In this document: piece by piece, positions 8,595 to 18,395 of the stretch | How positions within the stretch are numbered: position 1 is the first letter of the stretch | How the letters are laid out: each line of letters starts with the position of its first letter | Source of the DNA: Glaciihabitans sp. | Lineage (GTDB): Bacteria > Actinomycetota > Actinomycetes > Actinomycetales > Microbacteriaceae | DNA: 64,000 bases | Assembly: GCA_025464095.1 (NCBI GenBank) | Contig: JAODMF010000013.1 | Span: forward strand, 62,001 to 126,000 | Direction: 5' to 3' | The notes under the pieces: model-generated | Seen by the model: the letters and a program-made list of their open reading frames with translations, nothing else | Told to the model about the DNA's origin: nothing | Databases searched by the model: none | Made by a program: the position numbers and the translations under genes

Positions 8595-8629
8595 AGGAAA
8601 TCGCTCCTGGCACCCGATAGGGTTTTTGC

Positions 8630-10282
8630 ATGACCCGAACGGAATGGTGGCGCAGTGCGGCCATCTACCAGATCTATCCTCGCTCATTTGCTGATTCGAA
8701 CGGGGACGGGCTGGGCGATCTGCCGGGCATCACCGGTCGGCTCTCCTCCCTGAGGACGCTCGGGGTTGATGCGGTCTGGCTCTCTCCCTTCTTCACCTCG
8801 CCGCAGAAGGACGCCGGGTACGACGTCGCCGACTACTGCGACGTCGATCCACTCTTCGGAACGCTCGACGACTTCCACGAACTCCAGCTCGAGGCGCGGC
8901 GGCTGGGCCTGCGCGTCATCATCGACCTGGTGCCCAACCACACGTCGGACCAGCACGCCTGGTTCCAGGAGGCACTCGCATCCGCGCCCGGTTCGCCCGC
9001 GCGCGCGCGCTACCTGTTCCGTGACGGCAAGGGGGAGAACGGCGAAATCGCCCCGAACAACTGGAAGTCCGTGTTCGGCGGTTCGGCCTGGACGCGCATC
9101 ACCGAGGCGGATGGCACGCTCGGCCAGTGGTACCTCCACCTGTTCGACACGTCCCAGCCCGATCTCGACTGGACGAACCCGTGGGTGCGGGAGCAGTTCC
9201 GTGAGATCCTGCGCTTCTGGCTGCGTCGCGGAGTCGACGGCTTCCGGGTGGATGTCGCGCACGGCCTGGTGAAGGCCGCCGGGCTTCCCGACTTCACCGC
9301 CCCGGTGCACGCGGATGTGCCCGGCGGCGCCGGATCGATGAACGAGGCCGTCGACGTGCCGTACTGGGCCCAGCCCGGCGTGCACGAAATCTACCGCGAC
9401 TGGCACAACGTGCTCAACGAGTTCCCCGGGGATCAGATGATCTGCGCCGAGGCCTGGGTCGAGCCGCTCTCCAAGCTCGCGGACTGGGTGCGTCCGGACG
9501 AGATGGAACAGGCCTTCAACTTCAGCTACCTGGAGACCCCGTGGTCGGCCGAAAGCATCCGCACCGTCATCGATGACTCCCTCGAGGCATTCGGCGGGGT
9601 CGGCGCGCCCAGCACCTGGGTGCTGTCGAACCACGACGTCATCCGCCACGCGACTCGCCTGGGCATGAACCCCCCGCCGCCGCAGGGCGACGGTCTCGGC
9701 CCGAACAGTCCGTACCAGGTGCACGCCGAACTGGGCCTGGCGCGCGCTCGCGCGGCAAGCCTGCTGATGTTCGCCCTGCCGGGCAGCGCATACCTGTACC
9801 AGGGCGAGGAGCTCGGGCTTCCCGAGGTCGTCGACCTGCCGGACAGCGCTCGCCAGGATCCCACCTTCTTCCGCCACAACGGCACGAAGTACGGACGAGA
9901 TGGATGCCGCGTGCCGATTCCGTGGGAATCTGCGGCGCCCGCGTACGGGTTCAGCCCCAGCGGCAAGAGCTGGCTGCCCCAACCCTTCGAGTGGGGATCG
10001 CTCGCCCGCGACCAGCAGCTCGGCGTCGAGGGATCGACCCTGGAGCTGTACCGTTCGGCGCTCGCGCTGCGCACCGAGCTGGGGCTCGGCCTCGGCTCCC
10101 TCAGCTGGATCGAAGGGTACGGCGCCGACGTGATCGCGTTCCGCACCGGCGACCTCACGGTTGTCGCGAACCTGGGCACGGCATCCGTTGAACTGCCAGC
10201 GGGCACCGTGCTGGTATCGAGTCAGCCGATCAGCGGAACGTCGCTGCCGCCCGACGCGACCGCATGGATCAGCGCGAGCTGA
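8630..10282 (+). CDS. GH13 alpha-glucosidase (oligo-1,6-glucosidase-like)
   Basis: WWRSAAIYQIYPRSFADSNGDGLGDLPGITGRL, DLVPNHTSDQHAWF, DGFRVDVAHG, SNHDVIRHATR. Confidence 0.93.
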   Translation: MTRTEWWRSAAIYQIYPRSFADSNGDGLGDLPGITGRLSSLRTLGVDAVWLSPFFTSPQKDAGYDVADYCDVDPLFGTLDDFHELQLEARRLGLRVIIDLVPNHTSDQHAWFQEALASAPGSPARARYLFRDGKGENGEIAPNNWKSVFGGSAWTRITEADGTLGQWYLHLFDTSQPDLDWTNPWVREQFREILRFWLRRGVDGFRVDVAHGLVKAAGLPDFTAPVHADVPGGAGSMNEAVDVPYWAQPGVHEIYRDWHNVLNEFPGDQMICAEAWVEPLSKLADWVRPDEMEQAFNFSYLETPWSAESIRTVIDDSLEAFGGVGAPSTWVLSNHDVIRHATRLGMNPPPPQGDGLGPNSPYQVHAELGLARARAASLLMFALPGSAYLYQGEELGLPEVVDLPDSARQDPTFFRHNGTKYGRDGCRVPIPWESAAPAYGFSPSGKSWLPQPFEWGSLARDQQLGVEGSTLELYRSALALRTELGLGLGSLSWIEGYGADVIAFRTGDLTVVANLGTASVELPAGTVLVSSQPISGTSLPPDATAWISAS

Positions 10283-10286
10283 CCGG

Positions 10287-11453
10287 CTAGTGCGCGGTGT
10301 GCGCGATCAGCCAGGCCCACGGATCGGTGGGCTGGGCAGTCGGGCCACCGAGGAGGATGCCGAAATGCAGGTGGGGTCCGGTGGACTCGCCGGTGCTGCC
10401 AACCAGCCCGACCACGTCGCCCTTCTTGACCTTCTCGCCGACCTTCATCGTGCTCGACCCGACCTCCATGTGCGCGTACAGGCTCGTGACATCCTGACCG
10501 TTGATGCGGTGGGTGATGTAGACCACGTTGCCGAGGCTGGGATCGGCGAGGTCGTGCTGACTGACGACGCCATCGGCGATGGTGTAGATCGGCGCACCAG
10601 CGCCCGGCTGGAAGTCGATTCCGCGGTGGAAGGTCGAGCACCAGCTGCACCCGGAGGTGCGCTTGCCGTACATGTCGCCCATCGGAACGGCGAATGGAAC
10701 GGGCCAGCGGATGGGGCCGGAGTTGTTGACGGTGTAGCCCGCGGTGGTCGCGCCCATGCTCTGCACTTCGATGGGCGAGATCACGCTGAAGTTGTCGCGC
10801 CCGAGCGCATCGACCTTGGCACTGTACTGGGAGTCGACGGTGAGGTCCTGCGAGGTGGTGTGGACCGTCGACCCCGTCGGCGCGGCAACGGCCGACGAGT
10901 AGATCTTGCTGATCGGGGCGACCGACAGGAAAATGAATGCCGCGACAAACAGCAGGGCGAAGAAGGAGACGAAGCGGGATCCGCCCCTGCGCTTTGTCGG
11001 CGTTGACCTTGCCTCCCGGTTCGCGGCTGGCTTCGGCGCGGTCACGCCGATCGCGGCGGGAGTTGCGGCCGCTCGACCTTTGCGCGGAGGGCGTTGGGCA
11101 GTACGAGCCTGCCGAGAGGGCTTGTCGAGTCCGCTGCGAGCGCTCGCACGTGCATCCCGTCGCGACACCGCGGCAGTAGCCGGCTGGTCGATGATCGACG
11201 GGGCCGCGCTGGGCTGGGAAGCGATCGGCCGAGCAGCGACATACGGCGTCGCCTGCACGATGGCCTCGGAGGAGGCTGGCTCACCCTGCGCGGCGAGGGC
11301 GGCTTCACGCTCGCGACGTTCGCGCCGAGACTGCGGCTGGCCGGCCGGAGTGGCTGCTGGCGGTTCGGGAGTTCCGAGTCCGAGGAGGTCGAGGCCCGAC
11401 GGCGGACGAGAGTCGTCCGCCCCCTGGGGGTTGATCACATCCTCGAATGACAC
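10287..11453 (-). CDS. M23 family metallopeptidase (LytM)
   Basis: HRGIDFQPGAGAPIYTIADGVV...YITHRINGQDVTSLYAHM...GSTGESTGPHLHFGI. Confidence 0.9.
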   Translation of the reverse strand: MSFEDVINPQGADDSRPPSGLDLLGLGTPEPPAATPAGQPQSRRERREREAALAAQGEPASSEAIVQATPYVAARPIASQPSAAPSIIDQPATAAVSRRDARASARSGLDKPSRQARTAQRPPRKGRAAATPAAIGVTAPKPAANREARSTPTKRRGGSRFVSFFALLFVAAFIFLSVAPISKIYSSAVAAPTGSTVHTTSQDLTVDSQYSAKVDALGRDNFSVISPIEVQSMGATTAGYTVNNSGPIRWPVPFAVPMGDMYGKRTSGCSWCSTFHRGIDFQPGAGAPIYTIADGVVSQHDLADPSLGNVVYITHRINGQDVTSLYAHMEVGSSTMKVGEKVKKGDVVGLVGSTGESTGPHLHFGILLGGPTAQPTDPWAWLIAHTAH

Positions 11454-11628
11454 GGCTTACCGGGCCTCCGTGAATGGGCGCAGACGTACGAGCATTGCGG
11501 GGTTTCTCCTCTGGTGCGCGCTCCCGCGGAGGAGTTACACGCTTCTTCGGGTTGTCACCGGAACATCACAAGCCGGTAACGAATCCAGCAAGCCTACCGG
11601 GCATTCCTGAGAGTGCGCATGACCCAGT

Positions 11629-12435
11629 TCAGGCGCCAAGCTCGATCAGGCGCTGCTGCAGGGCCTCGGCGACGAGAGGATGCGCGGCCAGGATGAAGTC
11701 TCGGCTCGGCGCCTGCCCGGGCCGCCCGGTCACCCTCGCTCCGGCCTCGCGCGCGATCAGCGCGCCCGCAGCGTGGTCCCACGGGCTGAGCGTTCGCTCG
11801 AAGTAGGCGTTGAGCCGTCCGTTCGCGACAAAGCAGAGGTCGAGGGATGCCGTGCCGGCCCTGCGAATATCCCGCACGCCGGGCAGCAGCCCGGCCACGA
11901 TCGCGCCCTGGGTCGCCCGCATCGCGGAGTCGTACGCGAACCCTGTTCCGACCAGCGCCTGCGAGAGATCGACGGCGGGCGCTACGTGGATGGGGGTGTC
12001 CGCCTGGAAGGCGCCGCCGGCATCCGTCGCCGTGTAGATCTCGCCGATAGCCGGGTTCACGACGCACGCCGCGAGCGCGCGCCAGGTGAGCGGGTCCGGC
12101 TCGCCTTCGACCACGGCAATGCTGACGCCGTAGTGCGGGATGCCATAGAGGTAGTTGACCGTTCCGTCGATCGGGTCGACAACCCAGGTGAGCCCGCTCG
12201 AGCCCTTCTCGGCGCCGCTTTCCTCGCCGAAGAATCCGTCGTTCGGGCGGGCATCCGCCAGCAGGCCGCGGATGAGCGCCTCGGTCTCGCGATCCGCGAG
12301 GGTGACGACGTCAACCGGGGAGGACTTGTGATCAGCGACCGACACGCCCTCCGAGCGGCGGCGACTCGCGAGTTCGGCTGCCTGGAGGGTTACGGAGCGG
12401 GCGATGTCGAGCAGGTCGGCGTTGGCTGGGTTCAC
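11629..12435 (-). CDS. Inositol monophosphatase family protein
   Basis: FFGEESGAEKGSSGLTWVVDPIDGTVNYLYGIPHYGVSIAVVE; SPWDHAAGALIAREAGARVT. Confidence 0.92.
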   Translation of the reverse strand: MNPANADLLDIARSVTLQAAELASRRRSEGVSVADHKSSPVDVVTLADRETEALIRGLLADARPNDGFFGEESGAEKGSSGLTWVVDPIDGTVNYLYGIPHYGVSIAVVEGEPDPLTWRALAACVVNPAIGEIYTATDAGGAFQADTPIHVAPAVDLSQALVGTGFAYDSAMRATQGAIVAGLLPGVRDIRRAGTASLDLCFVANGRLNAYFERTLSPWDHAAGALIAREAGARVTGRPGQAPSRDFILAAHPLVAEALQQRLIELGA

Positions 12436-12495
12436 TCACCCAAGTCTAGAGAAGCGAGATTGGGGCTCGACTCACCGGGGCGCAGCGCAGCCCCG

Positions 12496-13086
12496 CTACT
12501 GGCCAGATATCTCATACCCGCTGTCGACGCCATCAGAATTGACCCATTCGACGGTCGCCGGGCCCACCCTGGACGGCAGCCGTGACAGGATGTCCGAACT
12601 GACCAGGTGGTCGGGATCGTGAACCGCTGCGATCACACCCGACCAGTCGTCATTCTTCATTATCGAAGCCATCCGGACTGCCTTGGGAAGGCCGAGCGCA
12701 GCGAGCGCCTTCTGGGCCGCCCTGTTCGCCCTCATCAGGTCTGGCAGGGACACCTCTGTCGGTACGATCGACCCCGGCAGCTCGGAAGCATCAAGGATTT
12801 TTGTCACCTCAGGCGGTATCTGGCCCTTCCAGTAAAGGGTGTACCGCCCCCGCACGACCGCAGGATCGTGGCACCCCTCACTCCGATAGGTCAGCGTGCC
12901 AAGCTGGTTTATCCGATTGGCCGCACAATAGCGGCGCAACTGACCACGTGCCCGCCTGCCCGCCTCCGTCATCGACCGCTCTGGATCAGCCGCGAAACCA
13001 CGCGACACGTACGCCGGACCCGGCTCATCGAGCTGCGGAACGAACCACCGCCCTCGCCCGCGTCGGGATACAGCGAGAACATCCAT
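12496..13086 (-). pseudogene. Remnant of a rolling-circle replication-associated protein (HUH-type Rep-like)
   Basis: AYVSRGFAADPERSMTEAGRRARGQLRRYCAANRINQLGTLTYRSEGCHDP resembles actinobacterial Rep N-termini (motif-I-like TLTY); downstream HxH/YxxK motifs not seen. Confidence 0.45.
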
Positions 13087-13550
13087 CCAGCATCCGGGCG
13101 CGCAAGGGAAGACGTAGACGGAGGGAACGAATTAAGAGACATAGAAGGCCAGAGGTAGACGTCGGCAGTGGACTACTGACACAGACGTCGATCCGATTAG
13201 AGACTGAGCGAAAGCGCCAGTTCCCGGAGTTATCCCGGGTGGCCTCTAACCGTTGATTTGTTCTGAACGGGGGCGCAGGCCGTACGCCGTTCAAACCTCG
13301 AACTCGGGGTCCCTCTTACCTGATTGGGTGAGCTCTTTTTCGTTGCGTGTTCCTCAGTTATACCTGAGAACTACGCGTTGTCATTTCGTTCAAAGCAACT
13401 GCCGCGCCTTCGGGCGTCCTACGGAAGCCGAAGCCTTGCCCTCGGTCGCCCCACCGGGCTCCCGAGTTATGTTGCCTATTCAAGTAAAGGACGGCTCCTG
13501 CGGAGCCTCCTGAGCGCGGAGTTATCCACCTCGCCTCACAGATCGATACG

Positions 13551-14795
13551 ATGCGAGTCATGTCCTCGCATCCGACGAAGTTCCAGCGCCGCCAAGCCTT
13601 GTCGCGGGTGTTCACGCCCGCGACACCTGTAAGCCGACGGGAGGCGTTCTCAGGCCGGTTCGAGCAGATCAGTGCCATCGTCACTGCCGTAATGGAGCCC
13701 GGGCGTCACGTCGTCCTCTACGGCGAGCGTGGAGTTGGAAAGACTTCGCTCGCAAACATCCTTTCGGAGCTGCTTATCGGAGAAGGAGACTCCAGAAGAA
13801 ACTTTGCTCTCCGGATCACTTGCAATGCCGAGGACAACTTCAAGTCCATATGGCGCCGGGTTTTTCGACTACTAGAAATTGAAGAGCCGGAGGAGTGGCA
13901 ATACGGCGATCCCAATCCGGACGATATCCGCCATCTAGTTGCAGGACTCTCGCCGTCGCGCATCATTATTCTCGATGAGTACGACCGCATGGACGACGAC
14001 GTGACCTTGTCAAAAATGGCCGACACGATCAAGACCTTTGCTGATGCCGCGATCGATACGAAGCTAATCATCGTCGGCGTCGCGGACTCCATCGATGCCC
14101 TTATTGGCGAGCACGAATCAATCGGCAGGGCCTTGCAGCAAGTGCAAATGCCGCGAATGTCGACCCGCGAATTGCTCCAAGTCGTTACACGCGGTTTTAG
14201 CGCTGCTGACATGACCATCCAGGACGATGCCGTCGTTAGGATCGCAAAACTGTCCGAAGGCTTGCCCTCTTACGCGCATCTCACGGCGCTGAAGGCGGGG
14301 AGCCGTGCGATAGATGACGACCGATCGGTGGTGACCCTCGCACACGTGCAAAGCGCAATTGCTGATGTCCTGGACACTCACATCCTGCGTTCTACCTACC
14401 TCAAAGCCATCCAAAGCTCCCGTGTTGACAATTTGTACGCGCAGGTTCTGGTCTCTTGCGCATTGGCAACAAAAGATGAACTCGGATACTTCAGCGCAGG
14501 AGCGGTGCGCGAGCCTCTGAGCAGGATCATGGGACGCCGATACGAGATTCCGGCCTTTGCGCAGCATTTGAAGAACTTCATGGAGATCGACCGCGGCGAA
14601 GTCCTCCAGCGACGCGGTCCTGCTAGATCCTTTCGCTATCGCTTTCGAGATCCAATCATGCAGCCGTATGCCTTGCTCGCGGGAATCGCTGCTGGCATCA
14701 TTCCCGCAGAGTTCGAGAGCGAACTCTTTGCCCCCGATCCGGAGGTTGATTGGGATGCGCTATTGCGGGGACTCTTGGACGGAGATGATCAGTAG
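13551..14795 (+). CDS. AAA ATPase (ORC/Cdc6-like or STAND-like P-loop NTPase), function unknown
   Basis: Walker A GERGVGKTS, Walker B RIIILDEYDRM, basic C-terminal region; Met at 13560 (MSSHPTK) is a likelier start. Confidence 0.75.
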   Translation: MRVMSSHPTKFQRRQALSRVFTPATPVSRREAFSGRFEQISAIVTAVMEPGRHVVLYGERGVGKTSLANILSELLIGEGDSRRNFALRITCNAEDNFKSIWRRVFRLLEIEEPEEWQYGDPNPDDIRHLVAGLSPSRIIILDEYDRMDDDVTLSKMADTIKTFADAAIDTKLIIVGVADSIDALIGEHESIGRALQQVQMPRMSTRELLQVVTRGFSAADMTIQDDAVVRIAKLSEGLPSYAHLTALKAGSRAIDDDRSVVTLAHVQSAIADVLDTHILRSTYLKAIQSSRVDNLYAQVLVSCALATKDELGYFSAGAVREPLSRIMGRRYEIPAFAQHLKNFMEIDRGEVLQRRGPARSFRYRFRDPIMQPYALLAGIAAGIIPAEFESELFAPDPEVDWDALLRGLLDGDDQ

Positions 14796-14905
14796 CACGG
14801 GTCGTATTTATGATTTGTCCCGTTTCGCGAACACGTCAGCCTCCTGAGCCAACTGAATGATCGCATGAAATCGAGCTTGATTCGAGAAAACTTCGCAAAC
14901 CAAAA

Positions 14906-14926
14906 AGCCCGGCCGATGGCCGGGCT
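14906..14926 (-). terminator. Intrinsic terminator downstream of tRNA-Tyr
   Basis: AGCCCGGCC-GAT-GGCCGGGCT stem-loop, followed by a TTTTT tract on the minus strand. Confidence 0.7.
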
Positions 14927-14981
14927 CCTGTCAACTGTCATTCGACTCATACGAGAACCACGTCTCGACTCATCACAGTGG

Positions 14982-15063
14982 TGGCAAGTAAGGGATTCGA
15001 ACCCCTGAAGTTGAAAACGTCTGATTTACAGTCAGATCCCTTTGGCCGCTTGGGTAACTTGCC
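14982..15063 (-). tRNA. tRNA-Tyr (anticodon GTA), class II variable arm
   Basis: GGCAAGT TA CCC...CTGACTGTAAATCAG...AGGGGTTCGAATCCCTT ACTTGCC A. Confidence 0.93.
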
Positions 15064-15180
15064 GTACAACCTCGGGCCGGTGTTTTCACCGACCAAAGGC
15101 GCGCATCAAGAATACAAGGTGTTCGCGTTCTTCGTGACCATCGCGCGGGGCTTAGTATTTGGCTGCCGAGGGAGGTGCGG

Positions 15181-16200
15181 ATGCCGGGAATCGATGAGGT
15201 CGCGCTTCTCGCGGGCGTCTCCACCGCCACCGTGTCCCGGGCGCTCAGCGGCAAGGGCCAGGTTTCGGTCGCCACCCGCGAGCGCGTGCTGCACGCCGCG
15301 AAATCGCTTGGCTATGTCGTGTCATCGAACGCTTCGGGTCTCGCAACCGGCCGTACCCGCAACGTCGGGGTGGTCATCCCATTCCTGCGGCGCTGGTTCT
15401 ACAGTTCGGTGATCGAGGGGGCCGAGTCTTCGCTGCTCGCCAACGGGTACGACCTCACCCTCTACAACCTCAGCGGCGGCGGCGAGGAGCGGCGGAGCGT
15501 CTTCGAACACTTCCTGCTCCGCAAGAGAGTGGATGCCGTGATCGCCATCTCCCTCGAGCTGACTGCGAGCGAGACGGGCCGGCTCCTCGACCTGGGCAAG
15601 CCGATTGTGGGTGTCGGCGGCCCCATCCCGGGCGTTCGCACCCTGAGCATTGATGACGTGCTTGTCGCGCGGCTCGCCACCGAGCACCTGCTGTCGCTCG
15701 GTCACACGGTGATTGCGCACATCGGTGGCGACGCGGAGTCCGAGCGCGACTTCCACCTTCCGACCAACCGTCGCGTCGGCTTCGAGGCGGCGTTGGCGGA
15801 TGCCGGGCTGCCATCCGAACCCGACCTGTTCGAGGCGGCCGACTTCACGATGGAGGGCGGCTACCGTGCCGCGAAACAACTCCTCGGTCGACCGCACCGG
15901 CGACCAACGGCGATCTTTGCGGCATCCGATGAGATGGCCATCGGTGCGATTCTTGCGGCGCGCGACCTCGGCTTGCACGTGCCTGCCGAGGTCTCGGTGA
16001 TCGGCGTCGACGACCATGAGCTTGCGGAGTTCTTTGGCCTCACGACGATTGCGCAGTACCCGGCGCTGCAGGGGCAGATGGCGGTGGAAATCCTGATGGA
16101 CGAGCTGCACCCCGGCGGCGAAGATCGCCACGCGCTGAACACGCCCCTCCCCTTCGATCTCGTCGTGCGGCAGACCACCACGCGACCGCCGCCCCGCTGA
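15181..16200 (+). CDS. LacI family transcriptional regulator
   Basis: MPGIDEVALLAGVSTATVSRALSGKGQVSVATRERVLHAAKSLGYV plus periplasmic-binding-like sensor domain. Confidence 0.93.
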   Translation: MPGIDEVALLAGVSTATVSRALSGKGQVSVATRERVLHAAKSLGYVVSSNASGLATGRTRNVGVVIPFLRRWFYSSVIEGAESSLLANGYDLTLYNLSGGGEERRSVFEHFLLRKRVDAVIAISLELTASETGRLLDLGKPIVGVGGPIPGVRTLSIDDVLVARLATEHLLSLGHTVIAHIGGDAESERDFHLPTNRRVGFEAALADAGLPSEPDLFEAADFTMEGGYRAAKQLLGRPHRRPTAIFAASDEMAIGAILAARDLGLHVPAEVSVIGVDDHELAEFFGLTTIAQYPALQGQMAVEILMDELHPGGEDRHALNTPLPFDLVVRQTTTRPPPR

Positions 16201-16224
16201 CCCTCATCCCTGCCCCCACTTCCG

Positions 16225-16280
16225 CGAGTTGTCGCATATCGACCCAAAACTCGGGATTTGGGTCGATATGTGACAACTCG
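16225..16280. repeat. Intergenic long palindrome, family CGAGTTG-YC, copy 1
   Basis: CGAGTTGTCGCATATCGACCCAAA - actcgggat - TTTGGGTCGATATGTGACAACTCG; 23/24 arm positions complementary. Confidence 0.85.
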
Positions 16281-16366
16281 GGGGCTGGGGAAGGGGAAAG
16301 GGAGGGGCTGGGGAAGGGAACGGGAAGGGGGGCATGGGCGGACAGGGCGTCGCTAACATGGGGGGC

Positions 16367-16855
16367 ATGGCAGATTCCACATTCGACATTGTGAGCAAGG
16401 TCGACAAGATGGAGGCGGATAACGCCGTCAACCAGGCGCAGAAGGAAATCGCGCAGCGCTACGACTTCAAGAATGTCGGCGCATCCGTTGAATGGAGCGG
16501 AGAGAAGCTGCTGCTGAAGGCGAGCGCCGAGGATCGCGTCAAAGCGGTCCTCGAGGTCGTCGAGCAGAAGTTCATCAAGCGCGGCATCTCGCTGCGCAGC
16601 CTCGACGCCGGCGAACCCTATGCGAGCGGCAAGGAGTACCGGATCGAGATTTCGCTGAAGAACGGCATCTCGTCCGAAGATGCGAAGAAGGTCTCCAAGA
16701 TCATCCGCGATGAGGGCCCGAAGTCCGTGAAGTCACAGATCCAGGGCGACGAGCTCCGCGTTCAGTCGAAGAGCCGGGATGACCTGCAGGCGACGATGGC
16801 GCTGCTCAAGGGCAAAGAACTCGACGTCGACCTGCAGTTCGTCAACTTCCGCTAG
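16367..16855 (+). CDS. YajQ family protein
   Basis: MADSTFDIVSKVDKMEADNAVNQAQKEIAQRYDFKNVGASVEWSGEKLLLKASAEDR. Confidence 0.93.
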   Translation: MADSTFDIVSKVDKMEADNAVNQAQKEIAQRYDFKNVGASVEWSGEKLLLKASAEDRVKAVLEVVEQKFIKRGISLRSLDAGEPYASGKEYRIEISLKNGISSEDAKKVSKIIRDEGPKSVKSQIQGDELRVQSKSRDDLQATMALLKGKELDVDLQFVNFR

Positions 16856-16885
16856 AAGTTCGTCCCAGCCGATAACCTTTCGACC

Positions 16886-18352
16886 GTGAACTCTGCCACG
16901 TGGACTCTCACGTTCGGAATTGCCGTCATCGTCGGGGATATCGTCATCCGCGTACTCGCGGTGATCTTCGTTCCCCGCAACCGGCGCCCACAGACGGCAA
17001 CGGCCTGGTTGCTCGCGATCTTCCTGCAGCCGTACATCGGTATCGTGCTCTTCCTCCTGTTCGGAAGCCGCTGGCTGCCCAGGGACCGACGCGAAAAACA
17101 GCAGGAGATAAACGAGCGCATCATCGACGTTACCGAGGGCCTCGACCTCGTCACGAAGGATGAGACCTCACCTCCGTGGCTCGAGCCCATCGTCGAGTTG
17201 AACCGCAAGCTCGGCGCGATGCCGCTCGTCGGCGGCAACTCCGCGAAGCTCTTCCCGAACTACGAACTCTCCCTCGCCGCAATGACGGATGCCGTTGGCA
17301 ATGCCCGCAAGTACGTGCACGTCGAGTTCTACATCCTCTCTTTCGATGACACGACGAAGCCGTTCTTCGCCGCGCTCGAAGCAGCCGTCAACCGTGGCCT
17401 GCCGGTTCGCGTTCTGATGGACCACGTCGCGTCCCTGAGATCGGTTGGCTACCGCCGCACGCGGAGGGAACTCAATCGCATCGGTGTTGAGTGGCGCCTG
17501 ATGCTTCCGGTGCAGCCGTTCAAGGGCAAGTGGCGCCGGCCCGACCTGCGCAACCACCGAAAGATCCTGGTGCTGGATGGCACGGTCGGCTTCACCGGAT
17601 CCCAGAACTACGTCGACTCGTCGTACAACCACTGGCTGAACAAGCGGCGCGGCCTGCACTGGAAAGACCTCATGGTGCGGTTCGAGGGGCCGATCGTCGC
17701 TGGCATCAACGCGCTGTTCGTGACCGACTGGTACAGCGAGACCGACGAGTTGCTCCTGCGGGAGACCGACCTGGCCGTCTACGACGGCGAGGAGGCCCGC
17801 ACTCTGGACGCGCAGGTCGTGCCGAGCGGGCCAGGGTTCGACGGCGAGAACAACCTGCGCCTGTTCAACTCGCTGCTGTACGCGGCGCAGGAGCGGATCA
17901 TCCTGACCAGTCCCTACTTCGTGCCGGACGAATCGATGCTCTACGCCATCACCACAGCGGCCCAGAGCGGGCTGGATGTTCAGCTGTTCGTCTCTGAGAT
18001 CGGCGACCAGTGGCTGGTTTACCACGCCCAGCGCAGCTACTACGAGGAGCTGCTGCGCGCCGGGGTGCGGATCTGGCTGTACAAGGCGCCGGTCATCCTG
18101 CACGCGAAGCACTTCACGATCGACGACCAGGTGGCCGTCATCGGCTCGAGCAACATGGACATGCGCTCGTTCAGCCTCAATCTCGAGATCTCGGTGATGG
18201 TACGCGGCAGGGCAATGGTCGCCGAACTGCGCGAACTCGAGGAGACCTACCGCCACAACTCACGCGAGCTGACGCTCGATGCCTGGCTGAGACGACCCTG
18301 GTTCAGTCGCGTGCTCGATACGATCGCTCGACTCAGCGCCGCCGTGCAGTGA
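16886..18352 (+). CDS. cls: Cardiolipin synthase / phospholipase D family
   Basis: Two HxK motifs: NHRKILVLDGTVGFTGSQNY and HAKHFTIDDQVAVIGSSNMDMRSF; PLDc_N-type N-terminus. Confidence 0.92.
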   Translation: MNSATWTLTFGIAVIVGDIVIRVLAVIFVPRNRRPQTATAWLLAIFLQPYIGIVLFLLFGSRWLPRDRREKQQEINERIIDVTEGLDLVTKDETSPPWLEPIVELNRKLGAMPLVGGNSAKLFPNYELSLAAMTDAVGNARKYVHVEFYILSFDDTTKPFFAALEAAVNRGLPVRVLMDHVASLRSVGYRRTRRELNRIGVEWRLMLPVQPFKGKWRRPDLRNHRKILVLDGTVGFTGSQNYVDSSYNHWLNKRRGLHWKDLMVRFEGPIVAGINALFVTDWYSETDELLLRETDLAVYDGEEARTLDAQVVPSGPGFDGENNLRLFNSLLYAAQERIILTSPYFVPDESMLYAITTAAQSGLDVQLFVSEIGDQWLVYHAQRSYYEELLRAGVRIWLYKAPVILHAKHFTIDDQVAVIGSSNMDMRSFSLNLEISVMVRGRAMVAELRELEETYRHNSRELTLDAWLRRPWFSRVLDTIARLSAAVQ

Positions 18353-18395
18353 GGCGCCGACCGTTGCATGGCGGCGGAACGTCGACTGGAGGCGG

